Below are positions 45,798 to 55,160 of a DNA stretch of 64,000 bases, piece after piece. The notes beneath the pieces are model-generated. The model did not search any database and was not told the DNA's origin. It saw nothing but the letters and a program-made list of their open reading frames with translations. The stretch is from the NCBI RefSeq assembly GCF_013839445.1, contig NZ_JACDIT010000007.1:1-64000 (forward strand), written 5' to 3'. The DNA comes from Chthonobacter albigriseus. Its GTDB lineage: Bacteria; Pseudomonadota; Alphaproteobacteria; Rhizobiales; Pleomorphomonadaceae. The translations under genes and the position numbers were made by a program. Positions within the stretch are counted from its first letter, which is position 1. Every line of letters begins with the position of its first letter.

Positions 45798-47684
45798 ATG
45801 CCGCACGACACACCCCTGATCTCTACGATCGTCGCGGGCCTCGTGCTGGCTTTCATCTTCGGTGCCATCGCCAATCGGTTTCGTCTGCCACCGCTGGTCG
45901 GCTATCTCGTCGCCGGCATCCTGGTAGGACCTTACACGCCCGGTTTCGTGGCCGATCAAAGTCTTGCGCCCGAACTCGCCGAGATCGGCGTCATCCTGCT
46001 CATGTTCGGTGTCGGGCTGCATTTCTCCCTGAAGGACCTGATGTCCGTCCGCTTCATCGCGGTGCCCGGCGCGCTGGCCCAGATCGGCTTCGCCACGCTG
46101 CTCGGCTGGGCCCTCGGCTGGGCGATGGGATGGACAACGGGCGGGGGTCTCGTATTCGGCCTGGCACTCTCCGTCGCCTCCACGGTGGTCCTCCTGAAGG
46201 CGCTCCAGGAGCGGCGGCTGGTCGATACCGAACGCGGCAAGATCGCGGTAGGGTGGCTGATCGTGGAGGACCTTGCGATGGTCCTGGCGCTCGTGCTGAT
46301 CCCGGCTGCGGCCAGCGTCAGCGACGGCGGCCACGGCGGCGGCGATCCCATGGTGGCGACCTTGGGGCAACTCCTCGGCGTGGATCTCGGCCTGACCGGG
46401 ATCATCGGCGTGACCCTGCTGAAGGTGGCCGCCTTTGTCGGTCTCATGCTGGTGGTCGGCCGGCGCGTGATCCCCTGGATCCTGCACCGGATCGCGCACT
46501 CTGGAAGCCGCGAGCTGTTCCGCCTCGGCGTGCTGGCGATCGCGCTGGGGGTGGCCTTCGGGGCCGCCAAGCTGTTCGGCGTCTCGCTCGCGCTCGGCGC
46601 GTTCTTCGCCGGCATGATCCTGTCGGAGAGCGAGCTCAGCCATCGAGCCGCGCAGGAGAGCCTGCCGCTGCGCGACGCCTTCGCCGTGCTGTTCTTCGTC
46701 TCGGTCGGCATGCTGTTCAATCCGGCGATCCTCATGGAGAGCCCGGGGCCGTTGCTTGCCACCGTCGCCATCATCGTGGTCGGCAAATCGATCGCGGCCT
46801 TCCTGATCGTCTTGGCGTTTCGCCGCAGCACCGGCACGGCGCTGACGATCTCGGCCAGCCTGGCGCAAATCGGCGAGTTCTCCTTCATCCTCGCCGAACT
46901 CGGGGTGGGGCTGAACCTGCTGCCGGAGGAGGGCCGGAACCTGATCCTGGCCGGCGCCATCATCTCGATCATCCTCAACCCGCTGATCTTCTGGCTGGCC
47001 GAAACGGTCAAGCCGGGGCTTGAGACCCGCGTCATCCGCCAGCCGCCCCGCGCCGCAACCGAACCGGCGGCCGAGACACGGGTGACCGCCCCGCCGGCCG
47101 GAAACGGACCCGCCGCTGCTGCGCCGGAAATCGAGGCCGCCCGCTCGGGGCCCGATGCTGCAGGACGGGCGGATGTCCCGGAGGCAGCCGGCGAGGTCGA
47201 GGACATCCGTCCGACCTCGCTCACCGGGCATACGGTGCTGGTCGGCTACGGCCGGGTCGGAAGCCTGATCGGCAGCGCACTGACTGCCGATGGCGCGCCG
47301 CTGGTGGTGATTGAGGATGCCGACCAGCGTGTCGACGCCCTGCAGGCGGCTGGCATCGAGGTGATCGTCGGCAACGCCGCGGCGGCCGACGTCCTCGCCC
47401 TCGCCAACCTTGCGGCCGCCCGTTGCATCCTGGTCGCGATCCCGGAGTCCTTCGAGGCTGGTCAGGTGGTCGAACAGGCCCGCAAGGCCAATCCCGGCAT
47501 TCTGATCATCGGGCGCGCGCACTCCGACGCGGAGGTCGATCACCTCACGGGGCTGGGGGCGGACGTCGTGATCATGGGCGAGCGGGAGATCGCCCGCGGC
47601 ATGCTGGATCGTGTGCGGCGTCAGCCGGACCTCCCGGTTGCCGCGGAGGCGAGCGCGGGGTCGACGGCGGGCGCTCCGGTCTGA
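45798..47684 (+). CDS. CPA2 cation/proton antiporter, YbaL/KefB-like
   Basis: Protein of 628 residues. Twelve or so helices with the CPA2 patterns PLVGYLVAGILVGPYTPGF, GVILLMFGVGLHFSLKDL and GVSLALGAFFAGMILSESEL. A low-complexity Ala/Pro linker (about residues 425-480) leads to a cytosolic TrkA-N Rossmann domain (GHTVLVGYGRVGSLIGSALT, then VEDADQRVDAL-like). This matches YbaL, a putative potassium or sodium/proton exchanger gated by nucleotide. ATG at 45798 has a GAGGA site. The divergent XRE gene probably represses it. Confidence 0.9.
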   Translation: MPHDTPLISTIVAGLVLAFIFGAIANRFRLPPLVGYLVAGILVGPYTPGFVADQSLAPELAEIGVILLMFGVGLHFSLKDLMSVRFIAVPGALAQIGFATLLGWALGWAMGWTTGGGLVFGLALSVASTVVLLKALQERRLVDTERGKIAVGWLIVEDLAMVLALVLIPAAASVSDGGHGGGDPMVATLGQLLGVDLGLTGIIGVTLLKVAAFVGLMLVVGRRVIPWILHRIAHSGSRELFRLGVLAIALGVAFGAAKLFGVSLALGAFFAGMILSESELSHRAAQESLPLRDAFAVLFFVSVGMLFNPAILMESPGPLLATVAIIVVGKSIAAFLIVLAFRRSTGTALTISASLAQIGEFSFILAELGVGLNLLPEEGRNLILAGAIISIILNPLIFWLAETVKPGLETRVIRQPPRAATEPAAETRVTAPPAGNGPAAAAPEIEAARSGPDAAGRADVPEAAGEVEDIRPTSLTGHTVLVGYGRVGSLIGSALTADGAPLVVIEDADQRVDALQAAGIEVIVGNAAAADVLALANLAAARCILVAIPESFEAGQVVEQARKANPGILIIGRAHSDAEVDHLTGLGADVVIMGEREIARGMLDRVRRQPDLPVAAEASAGSTAGAPV

Positions 47685-47696
47685 TAGGCATCAAGG

Positions 47697-48110
47697 ATGA
47701 CGTTCGCGAACCTTCGAGGCAGCGGGATCGACCAGACGCCGGCATCCGTCGGCGCCCGGTCGCGCGCGACCGCGACGGTTGTCGCTCTCGTCTTCGCCTA
47801 CATCGGCTTTCTGCTTGGGGCGCCTGCACCGGACTTCCGGATCGGATCGGCGCAAGCAGGCGTCCAGGGCGCGCAAGGCTGGCAGCACCTGGCCGGCCGC
47901 GAGGGTCCTCGGGCCGTCGCCACAGTCGACCGACCGGATCCGCGGGTACCGTCGCCGCCGTCCCCGCCGGCCCTCGGGCCCGCGCGCGCCGCCGGCCTCC
48001 CGACGGTCGACCGTTCCGGCGAGGTCGTCGTCCGGCGGCCTACGACGCCCCGGGCGGTCTCCCTTTCCCGCGCCCACCCGCCGCGAGCGCCTCCCACCGT
48101 GCCGGCCTGA
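47697..48110 (+). CDS. Doubtful hypothetical protein
   Basis: Open frame of 137 residues between the antiporter and secDF. It has one possible membrane helix (TATVVALVFAYIGFLLGAPA) and a proline/arginine-rich tail without recognisable sequence. The AAGG before the ATG is too close to act well. The minus strand is also open here, as is common in GC-rich DNA, so this may not be a gene. Confidence 0.3.
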   Translation: MTFANLRGSGIDQTPASVGARSRATATVVALVFAYIGFLLGAPAPDFRIGSAQAGVQGAQGWQHLAGREGPRAVATVDRPDPRVPSPPSPPALGPARAAGLPTVDRSGEVVVRRPTTPRAVSLSRAHPPRAPPTVPA

Positions 48111-48188
48111 TCCTCATCCCTGATCAAGGCGCGCCCCCGCTTCGATGCCGAACGGCTCGACGCTGTCGGCGCAGGCACGGACATTCCC

Positions 48189-50708
48189 ATGAAGACCTCT
48201 CCCTGGTTGGTGGCCACCTACGTGGTCATCGTCGCGCTCGGCATCCTGACCGCCCTGCCGAACATTCTCTCACAGTCCACCCTCGACTCGCTCCCGTCCT
48301 GGCTCCCGCGGGACAAGGTCTCGCTCGGCCTCGACCTGCGCGGCGGCTCCCATCTCGTCCTGGAGGTCGACGGGGCCGACCTCGCACGGGAGCGCCTGCA
48401 GACCCTGACGCAGGACGCCCGGCGCGCGCTCCGTGACGCTGGCATCGCCGACACGACGATCAGGCGCTCCGACAGCGGGCTCGTCGTTCGCCTCGGCAAC
48501 CCGGCCGACCGAGCGGCCGCTCTCACCGCGCTCAACGGCCTGGCGACGACCGTCGGCATCTCCGGCACCCCGGACCTGGCGTTCGCAGGGGAGGGTGGCA
48601 CCATCACCATCGGTCTGACGCAAGCCGGCCTTTCCGATCGGACGAGCGCGGCCGTCGAGCAAAGCCTGGAGATCATCCGTCAGCGCATCGACCAGGTGGG
48701 CGTCGCCGAACCGACCATTCAGCGCGTCGGCGCCGACAGGATCCTCGTCCAGCTGCCGGGCGTTCAAGACCCGGCGCGTATCCGCGACCTCCTCGGCTCG
48801 ACCGCCAAGATGAGCTTCCACCTTCTGTCGGAGAGCGCCGTAGACGGAGCGGTGCCGCCGGGCGTGACGATGCTGCGCGACGACGAGGGCCGCAGCTACC
48901 CGGTCGACGACCGCATCGAGCTCAACGGCGACCGGCTGACCGACGCCCGGGTCGGCTTCGATCCGAACACCAACGAACCGATCGTGTCGTTCCGCTTCGA
49001 CACGGCGGGCGCCGCGCGGTTCGCGGAGATCACACGCGCCAACGTCGGCAAGCCCTTTGCCATCGTGCTCGACGCCAAGGTGCTCTCGGCGCCGGTGATC
49101 CGCGAGCCGATCACCGGCGGATCGGGTCAGATCTCCGGTAACTTCTCCGTGGAGAGCGCCACCGATCTCGCCGCGCTGCTGCGCGCGGGTGCCCTGCCGG
49201 CCAAGCTCACCGTCATCGAGGAGCGCACGGTGGGCGCCGATCTGGGTGCGGACGCGATTGCCATGGGCGTCACCACCGGCCTGATCGGCTTCGGCCTGGT
49301 GGTCGGGTTCATGGTGGTTCTCTACGGCGCGTGGGGGCTGCTGGCCAACCTGGCGCTCGGCCTCAACGTGATCCTCACCTTCGCCGGCCTGTCGCTGCTG
49401 GGGGCGACGCTGACGCTGCCGGGCATCGCGGGCATCGTGCTCGGCATCGGTCTCGCCGTCGACGCCAACGTCCTGATCAACGAGCGCATCCGGGAGGAGA
49501 CGCGCAAGGGACGCAGCGCGATCGCGGCCCTGGACGCCGGCTTCAAGCGCGCCTTCGCCACCATCGTCGACGGCAACGTCACGGCGCTGATCGCCTCGGT
49601 GCTGCTGTTCTGGTTCGGCTCGGGCCCGGTGCGCGGCTTCGCAGTGACCATGGGCCTCGGCATCGCGATCTCGATGTTCACCGCGGTCTCGATCGTGCGC
49701 GTTGCGATGCTGGCCATCGTGCGCCGTTTCAAGCTGAAGACGCTGAACATCCGGCCGCTGCTGCCCGTTCGGCTCATTCCGGACGGCACGCGCATCAACT
49801 TCATGAAGGCGCGGTTCTTCGGCATCGGCTTCTCGGCCTTCCTGTCGGCGGCCTCGATCGTTCTGTTCGTGACGCCCGGCCTCAACTACGGCGTCGACTT
49901 CCGCGGCGGCATCCAGATGGAGGTGGTCACCGAAGGGCCGGCTGACCTCGCCGCTTTCCGCTCCGGGCTCGACGATCTCGGCCTTGGAGAGGTCGCGCTT
50001 CAGGAGTTCGGCGACGCCCGCCACGTGCTGGTCCGGGTGGAGCGCCAGCCGGGCGGAGAGGTGGCGCAGACCGCCGCCGTGGAGACGCTGAAAGCGGAGG
50101 TGCGAGCGATCGACCCGACCGCCGAGGTGGAACGGACGGAGGTCGTCGGACCGAAGGTTTCAGGCGAATTGGCCACGGCCGGCCTGCTTTCCGTCGTGTT
50201 CGCCAGCCTGGCGATGCTGGTCTACATCTGGGTCCGGTTCGAATGGCCCTTTGCAGTCGGGGCAATCGCTACGTTGATCCTGGACGTCACCAAGACGGTC
50301 GGCTTCTTCGCGCTGACCGGCCTCGACTTCAACCTGACCGCCATCGCCGCCCTGCTGACGCTGGTCGGCTATTCCGTCAACGACAAGGTCGTGGTGTATG
50401 ACCGGATGCGGGAGAACATGCGCCTCTACAAGGCGATGCCGCTGCGCGAGATCATCGATCTCTCGATCAACGAGACGCTCGCGCGCAGCCTCTACACCTC
50501 GGTGACGGCCTTCCTGTCGCTGCTGCCGATGGCGATCTGGGGTGGTAGCGCGGTGGAGAGCTTCGCCGTGCCGATGATCTTCGGCATCGTCATCGCCGCG
50601 TCCTCATCGGTCTTCATCGCCGCGCCGATCCTCCTGTTCCTCGGCGATTGGCGCCGGCGGCGGGCGGCAGGCATGGCGAACCGGATCGAAGGGAGCGCCC
50701 CGGCCTGA
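48189..50708 (+). CDS. secDF: Fused SecD-SecF translocase subunit
   Basis: Protein of 839 residues joining SecD (1-520) and SecF (540-839), each with six helices. SecD part: LGLDLRGGSHLVLEV, the P1 periplasmic domain, GGSGQISGNFSVESATDLA and the GLAVDANVLINERIREE motif in TM4. SecF part: GLNYGVDFRGGIQMEV and TLVGYSVNDKVVVYDRMREN. It uses the proton gradient to pull proteins through SecYEG at the periplasmic side. Fused forms occur in some alphaproteobacteria and Gram-positives. yajC is not adjacent. Confidence 0.95.
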   Translation: MKTSPWLVATYVVIVALGILTALPNILSQSTLDSLPSWLPRDKVSLGLDLRGGSHLVLEVDGADLARERLQTLTQDARRALRDAGIADTTIRRSDSGLVVRLGNPADRAAALTALNGLATTVGISGTPDLAFAGEGGTITIGLTQAGLSDRTSAAVEQSLEIIRQRIDQVGVAEPTIQRVGADRILVQLPGVQDPARIRDLLGSTAKMSFHLLSESAVDGAVPPGVTMLRDDEGRSYPVDDRIELNGDRLTDARVGFDPNTNEPIVSFRFDTAGAARFAEITRANVGKPFAIVLDAKVLSAPVIREPITGGSGQISGNFSVESATDLAALLRAGALPAKLTVIEERTVGADLGADAIAMGVTTGLIGFGLVVGFMVVLYGAWGLLANLALGLNVILTFAGLSLLGATLTLPGIAGIVLGIGLAVDANVLINERIREETRKGRSAIAALDAGFKRAFATIVDGNVTALIASVLLFWFGSGPVRGFAVTMGLGIAISMFTAVSIVRVAMLAIVRRFKLKTLNIRPLLPVRLIPDGTRINFMKARFFGIGFSAFLSAASIVLFVTPGLNYGVDFRGGIQMEVVTEGPADLAAFRSGLDDLGLGEVALQEFGDARHVLVRVERQPGGEVAQTAAVETLKAEVRAIDPTAEVERTEVVGPKVSGELATAGLLSVVFASLAMLVYIWVRFEWPFAVGAIATLILDVTKTVGFFALTGLDFNLTAIAALLTLVGYSVNDKVVVYDRMRENMRLYKAMPLREIIDLSINETLARSLYTSVTAFLSLLPMAIWGGSAVESFAVPMIFGIVIAASSSVFIAAPILLFLGDWRRRRAAGMANRIEGSAPA

Positions 50709-50726
50709 GGCCGCACCCGAGCGTCG

Positions 50727-50762
50727 ACGTGCCGGCCGGCGCCTGAATTCGGCCGGCACGTT
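50727..50762 (+). terminator. Hairpin after secDF
   Basis: ACGTGCCGGCCG (50727-50738) pairs with CGGCCGGCACGT (50750-50761), 11-base loop. No long T-run follows, but strength and position suggest it ends the secDF transcript. Confidence 0.6.
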
Positions 50763-51100
50763 CATGCCGGCGATCCGTAGTCGTGGGTAGTTCCGTTCGA
50801 ACTTTACCGTACAGATTCTTCGATCTCCTCCTGGAATGGGACATCGGATGATCAATCCAATCCAACTCCCTAATAGTTAACGTTGTTATATTTGCTCCTC
50901 GTGCATTATGAAATTACTTTTCCGAAGAAAATGTCAGGATGACATACTTTTTTGTGTTGGATAGCTTCAAAGTATTCGATCAGCAGTTGCCCCTTCTCGT
51001 ATTACTCGTGAAATCGGGGTAGACAGATCTGGAACCGGAGAGGGGGGCTTATCCGGGATCTCACGACTGCCATGTATTGAGCATGGTTCAACGTGGAAGG
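50763..51100. other. AT-rich intergenic region
   Basis: About 340 bases. 50800-51000 is clearly AT-richer than the rest of the window, with no ORF that stands out. It may hold the promoter of the PAS/chemoreceptor pair or of a small RNA ending at the hairpin 51101-51131. Confidence 0.4.
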
Positions 51101-51131
51101 CGACCGCTGCTCCTTCAGCAGCGGTCGTTTG
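51101..51131 (+). terminator. Terminator-like hairpin upstream of PAS gene
   Basis: CGACCGCTGC (51101-51110) pairs with GCAGCGGTCG (51118-51127), seven-base loop, followed by TTTGC; outer GGAA/TTCC bases can also pair. It lies 44 bases before the PAS gene start and points toward it, so it could end a small RNA transcribed from the AT-rich region upstream or attenuate the PAS/receptor operon. Confidence 0.6.
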
Positions 51132-51174
51132 CATTCCGGAGTTGCTGCCCCTGCAACGGAGCACAGCAGCACGC

Positions 51175-51699
51175 ATGTCGACACAGGCACCATCGCCGAC
51201 GGGACGGGAGAGCCCCTTCTTCGAGAACGAGTTCATAGTGACGAAGACGGACATGAAAGGCCGTCTGACTTATGCCAACGACGTTTTCCTGCGCGTGTCG
51301 CGGTTCAATTCGAACGACGTGATCGGCAAGCCTCACAACATCATTCGGCACCCGGACATGCCCCGGGCCATCTTTCAGCTCCTGTGGGAGAAGATCGAGG
51401 CTCGCTGCGAGATCTTTGCCTATGTCGTCAATCTGGCGTCCAACGGCGACCACTACTGGGTGCTTGCCCACGTGACGCCGAGCTTCGACGGCGCCGGCAA
51501 CGTCGTGGGCTACCACTCGAACCGTCGGAAACCGGACGGGCCGCAGGTTGCTGCCATCAAACCCCTCTATGCCGCACTCCTCGAGGAGGAGCGCCGACCG
51601 ACGAAGCGGAAGGACGGGCTGCATTCCTCTCGCTTCCTGCTCGACACCATCCTCCGTGACAAAGGGCTCGGCTATGATGAGTTCGTCCTATCTCTTTAA
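51175..51699 (+). CDS. Stand-alone PAS sensor protein (Aer-like)
   Basis: Protein of 174 residues. It starts at an ATG that gives the usual Aer-type N-terminus, and the PAS core reads ENEFIVTKTDMKGRLTYAND then GKPHNIIRHPDMPRAIFQLL and DHYWVLAHVTPSFD, very close to the PAS domain of Aer receptors (which binds FAD). In Aer this is followed in the same chain by a membrane segment, HAMP and signalling domain; here the protein stops and the receptor is encoded separately from an overlapping start (51674). It likely senses redox or energy state and acts on the receptor. Confidence 0.85.
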   Translation: MSTQAPSPTGRESPFFENEFIVTKTDMKGRLTYANDVFLRVSRFNSNDVIGKPHNIIRHPDMPRAIFQLLWEKIEARCEIFAYVVNLASNGDHYWVLAHVTPSFDGAGNVVGYHSNRRKPDGPQVAAIKPLYAALLEEERRPTKRKDGLHSSRFLLDTILRDKGLGYDEFVLSL

Positions 51700-52972
51700 G
51701 TCCAGACTGGCGATCCTCTCTGCGGGTATCCTGCTGTTCTTGCTGTTCGTCCTGCGCGTCATCGATTTGCTGCCTGTCGTGGTGGAGCTTTCGATCTTCG
51801 CACTCGCCGCCGCTGTCCTTGGAGCGGGGATGTACTTTACGGCGATGCTGGAGGGTCTTCTCGATCGGGTGGCCTCGGTCTGCGAGGCAGCGAGCCAAGG
51901 CGACCTGGAGGCCCGCGTTCTCGATGCGATCCAACCGGGGCCGGTCGGACGACTTCAGGGCTCGGTCAATCGCGTCCTCGATGTGTCGGATGCGTTTGTG
52001 AGGGAAGCCGCCGGATCGATGGCAGCGGTGGCTGCGGGCAAGTACTTCCGAAAGGTCATGTTGCGCGGCATGCCGGGCGCCTACGCCAATGCGGCTCGAA
52101 CCCTCAATGCCGCCACCCACACGATCGACGAGCGCACCGTCGCGTTCGCGCGGTTTGCCGAGGAGAACGTCCGCAGCGTGATGGGCAGCGTCTCGGCCGC
52201 TGCCGCAGAGATGGAGGCCAGCGCCGGTTCGTTCGCGTCCTTCGCCAAACGGAGCGAGACCCTGGCCACCTCGGCAGCAAGCGCGTCGACACAAACCACT
52301 GCAAACGTGCAGTCCGTTGCCGCGGCCGCGGAACAACTCGCAGCGTCGGTGGACGAGATCTCGCGGCGCGTGAACGATTCGTCAGGTGTCACGCAGTCTG
52401 CTGTGGAACAGGCGCGCCGCACCAATGATCTTGTGGGCAGGCTCGCGGCGGCTGCGGAGCGGATCGGCGACGTGGTGCAGCTCATCACGTCGATCGCCGA
52501 ACAGACGAATCTGCTCGCGCTCAACGCCACCATCGAAGCGGCGAGGGCGGGGGAGGCCGGACGAGGTTTCGCCGTCGTTGCGAGCGAGGTCAAGAGTCTT
52601 GCTGGTCAGACCGCCAGTGCGACCGACGAGATCCGGGCGCAGATCGCCTCGATCCAGGCGGAGACACGCAAGGCGGCGGCTGAGATCGGTGCCATCAGCG
52701 ACACGATCCAGGGTGTCGACCAGATCGCGGCCGCCATCGCCGCCGCTGTCGAACAACAGGGGGCGACGACGCGGGAGATCTCCCGGAACGCCAGTGAGGC
52801 TGCGCAAGGCGCAGACGAAGTCACGCAGAGCGTCGTCGGCGTCAGCGCCGCCGCGATAGAAACCGGTGGTGCCGCAGGTCAGGTCTTGGAAGCCGCGGCG
52901 GAGCTGTCACGCAACGCTCAACTCCTGAGTGGCCAGATCGACAACTTCCTTGATCGCATGAAAGCGGCGTAG
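51674..52972 (+). CDS. Methyl-accepting chemotaxis protein, partner of PAS gene
   Basis: Protein of 432 residues starting 26 bases inside the PAS gene in another frame. Two N-terminal helices (LAILSAGILLFLLFVLRVID and VELSIFALAAAVLGAGMYFT) with no sizeable periplasmic domain, then a HAMP-like segment and the signalling domain with the hairpin tip IAEQTNLLALNATIEAARAG followed by EAGRGFAVVASEVKSLA. It has everything of an Aer receptor except the PAS domain, which the preceding gene supplies. Output would go through CheA/CheW, not in this window. Confidence 0.92.
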   Translation: MMSSSYLFKSRLAILSAGILLFLLFVLRVIDLLPVVVELSIFALAAAVLGAGMYFTAMLEGLLDRVASVCEAASQGDLEARVLDAIQPGPVGRLQGSVNRVLDVSDAFVREAAGSMAAVAAGKYFRKVMLRGMPGAYANAARTLNAATHTIDERTVAFARFAEENVRSVMGSVSAAAAEMEASAGSFASFAKRSETLATSAASASTQTTANVQSVAAAAEQLAASVDEISRRVNDSSGVTQSAVEQARRTNDLVGRLAAAAERIGDVVQLITSIAEQTNLLALNATIEAARAGEAGRGFAVVASEVKSLAGQTASATDEIRAQIASIQAETRKAAAEIGAISDTIQGVDQIAAAIAAAVEQQGATTREISRNASEAAQGADEVTQSVVGVSAAAIETGGAAGQVLEAAAELSRNAQLLSGQIDNFLDRMKAA

Positions 52973-53432
52973 GCGGCCCGCTCCGCCGTACTGGAGGCGA
53001 GCGACGTGCGAACACGGCCGAAGGCTTGCCTCCCGTATCGCTCTGGCGCGATCCTTGCCCCGGAGCGACGATACATGCGGCCCCTGATCGAAGCGGCCGG
53101 GTCGAGGAACGCAAGTATCTGCCGATCGCCAGCGCGCATGCATCATCGCAGAACGTCTTGACGGCAGAGCACCGGTGACACCGGCCGGATGGCAGCAAGG
53201 CGGATGTTTCAGCTGTTCCTGCCCGCGCAAGAACGAACACCCCCGCTGCCGATCGTGGCCGACACTGCCGACATCCGCGCTCTGCCCGTTCTCGGCCTTT
53301 GCCCTGGCGACAATCGGCCTTAGGGTCTGCGCGGAGGAGATCCGTCTTTTGCAGTTAAAGGTCGGATCCGCCGCGGCCTGGACTGGAAACGCCAGCCTGG
53401 AGCCAACCTTACGACGGAACGGAGAGAAAGCC
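52973..53432. other. Intergenic, no feature seen
   Basis: About 460 bases between the chemoreceptor and the OmpA-like gene. Frames open on both strands are weak. GGAGAG ahead of the ATG at 53433 is the only clear signal. Confidence 0.5.
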
Positions 53433-54437
53433 ATGGCTCGGTTGGGGAGAATTGCAGGCGTGGTCCTTTTCCTGCTGCCGCTGGCCTGGAGCGCAGCCGC
53501 TGGCGCCGCGGACGTCGCGGGGTCGAAGGACGACCCGCTGATCGGCCGTTACGAGGGCTCGGAGATCGTCGAGTACTCCACCACCGAGTTCGATGCGGCG
53601 AAGGTGATCACGGGGCCGATCGATCCAGCGACGATCGACACGGGAGCAGGCGAGGGCTGGCTCCCCGTGGAGGGCAAGGTGACGCTGATCTACTACATGC
53701 TGCCACCGGACCGTTCCACGCTGGAAGTCCTGCGCAACTACCAGTCCTCCATTGAAGGGAAGGGTGGCGCTGTCGCCTTTACCTGCGACACCCAGGACGG
53801 CACCTGCTACGCGGGGGGCAGCGAGACCGCCGGGTACCTGCTCGGACAGGCGGTCGGTCCGGTCCTGGCGCTGCCCAAGCTGAACGGCGACTACGTGCAC
53901 AACTGGTTCGGCAACCGCGGTCGCTATCTCTACGCCACGTTCGACAAGCCGGAAGGCAAGGTCCACGCGGAGGTATTCCTCGGCGAGAGCGGCTCCGGCA
54001 ATGTCGCGGTGGTCCGCGTGGTCGAGACCACGGCCATGGAAGCCGACAAGATCACCTTCGTCGACGCCTCCCAGATGCGGTCCGCGATCGACGAGACGGG
54101 CCGGATCAGCCTCTATGGCATCCTGTTCGACTTCGACAAGGCGACCCTGAAGGATGAATCCAAGCCGACGCTGGACGAGATCGCCAAGCTGCTCACCGAG
54201 GATCCCGACCTGGAACTCCTGGTCGTCGGGCACACGGATTCGGAGGGCAGCTTCGACTACAACCTCGACCTCTCCAATCGCCGCGCCGCCGCCGTCGCGG
54301 CCGCGCTGGTGGAGACCTACGGCATCCCACAGGCGCGGCTTTCCTCGTTCGGCTGTTCGTTCGCGGCCCCGGTCGCATCCAACGCCGACGAGGCAGGACG
54401 GGCTAAAAATCGCCGAGTGGAACTGGTGCAGCGCTGA
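53433..54437 (+). CDS. OmpA-family outer membrane/periplasmic protein
   Basis: Protein of 334 residues. Signal peptide RIAGVVLFLLPLAWSAAAGA followed by ADVAG. Middle part (YEGSEIVEYSTTEFDAAKVI, VEGKVTLIYYMLPPDRSTLE, NYQSSIEGKGGAVAF) fits the DUF4892 pattern, and the C-terminal OmpA domain (from about 225) has LYGILFDFDKATLKDESKPT, LLVVGHTDSEGSFDYNLDLS and NRRAAAVAAALVE with the NRRVE end, which binds peptidoglycan. Such two-domain proteins link the cell wall to the envelope. Function otherwise unknown. Confidence 0.87.
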   Translation: MARLGRIAGVVLFLLPLAWSAAAGAADVAGSKDDPLIGRYEGSEIVEYSTTEFDAAKVITGPIDPATIDTGAGEGWLPVEGKVTLIYYMLPPDRSTLEVLRNYQSSIEGKGGAVAFTCDTQDGTCYAGGSETAGYLLGQAVGPVLALPKLNGDYVHNWFGNRGRYLYATFDKPEGKVHAEVFLGESGSGNVAVVRVVETTAMEADKITFVDASQMRSAIDETGRISLYGILFDFDKATLKDESKPTLDEIAKLLTEDPDLELLVVGHTDSEGSFDYNLDLSNRRAAAVAAALVETYGIPQARLSSFGCSFAAPVASNADEAGRAKNRRVELVQR

Positions 54438-54578
54438 GGGCGGGGCCGGCAAAGACCTGGGGTCGCGCGTCCGAGCGGTTCCTCGGAGCGAAAAAGGCAA
54501 GGTCAGCGCTGGTGCCGGCCGGTGCCGCCGCGGCCACGACGGGGCGATGCGGCCCAGCCCATCAGTTCAAAAAAGAGA

Positions 54579-54672
54579 TGGCGGAGCCGGAGGGATTCGA
54601 ACCCTCGGTACGGGTTTACGCCCGTACAACGGTTTAGCAAACCGCCGCCTTCAGCCTCTCGGCCACAGCTCC
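54579..54672 (-). tRNA. tRNA-Ser (anticodon GCU)
   Basis: Reading the minus strand: acceptor GGAGCTG ... CGGCTCC with a G discriminator and encoded CCA (54579-54581), D arm TGGCCGAGAGGCTGAAGGC, anticodon loop TTGCTAA (GCU) on a GGCGGT-type stem, a long variable arm (TGTACGGGCGTAAACCCGTACC) and T loop GGTTCGAATCC. The long variable arm and identity bases are typical of class II tRNA-Ser. Length 94 with CCA. Confidence 0.97.
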
Positions 54673-55160
54673 AACGGCTGGAATGCGTAGTGGATGACCG
54701 AGGTCCGGTCAACCCCCGCAGGGATGCGCGGTGGGGAAGTCGGCAGGGCCGCGGGCAGGGGCTGCCGCACTTGCGGGTTCTCGGCTTTCGGCCCGCGGTT
54801 TTGGCACGCAGTCGGGGGTGCCGTCCGAGGGGGGTGACGGCCGTTGGGCGCCCGATCGCATGACGGCTGCGAGCGATTCGACGCGGTGTCCGTGCGCGGA
54901 ATGATGCCGCCTGGCTCGGCCGTGCCGGCCTCGCGCCGTGCGCAAAGCCGGGAGGCAAAGGGCGGCCGTCGAGGCCGGGCGGTCGCGTGGAGGCTTGTCT
55001 CCTGGGATGCTCCGGATCGCTGCCGTCTCTCAAGAAACTCGTAACTTGCATGATTTGGCGCAAGGGAAAGCCGGGCGTTCGGGCGTATCCTTTCGATCCT
55101 CGAGCCCGGCGCCGGCTGGAAACACGCAGCGGAAGCCGTGGCCGGAGCAGGAGGCATCGC
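54673..55160. other. Intergenic, no gene seen
   Basis: About 490 bases. The part next to the tRNA serves as its promoter on the minus strand; AGGAGG at 55149-55154 is the ribosome site for the next plus-strand gene. No other feature is convincing. Confidence 0.5.
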
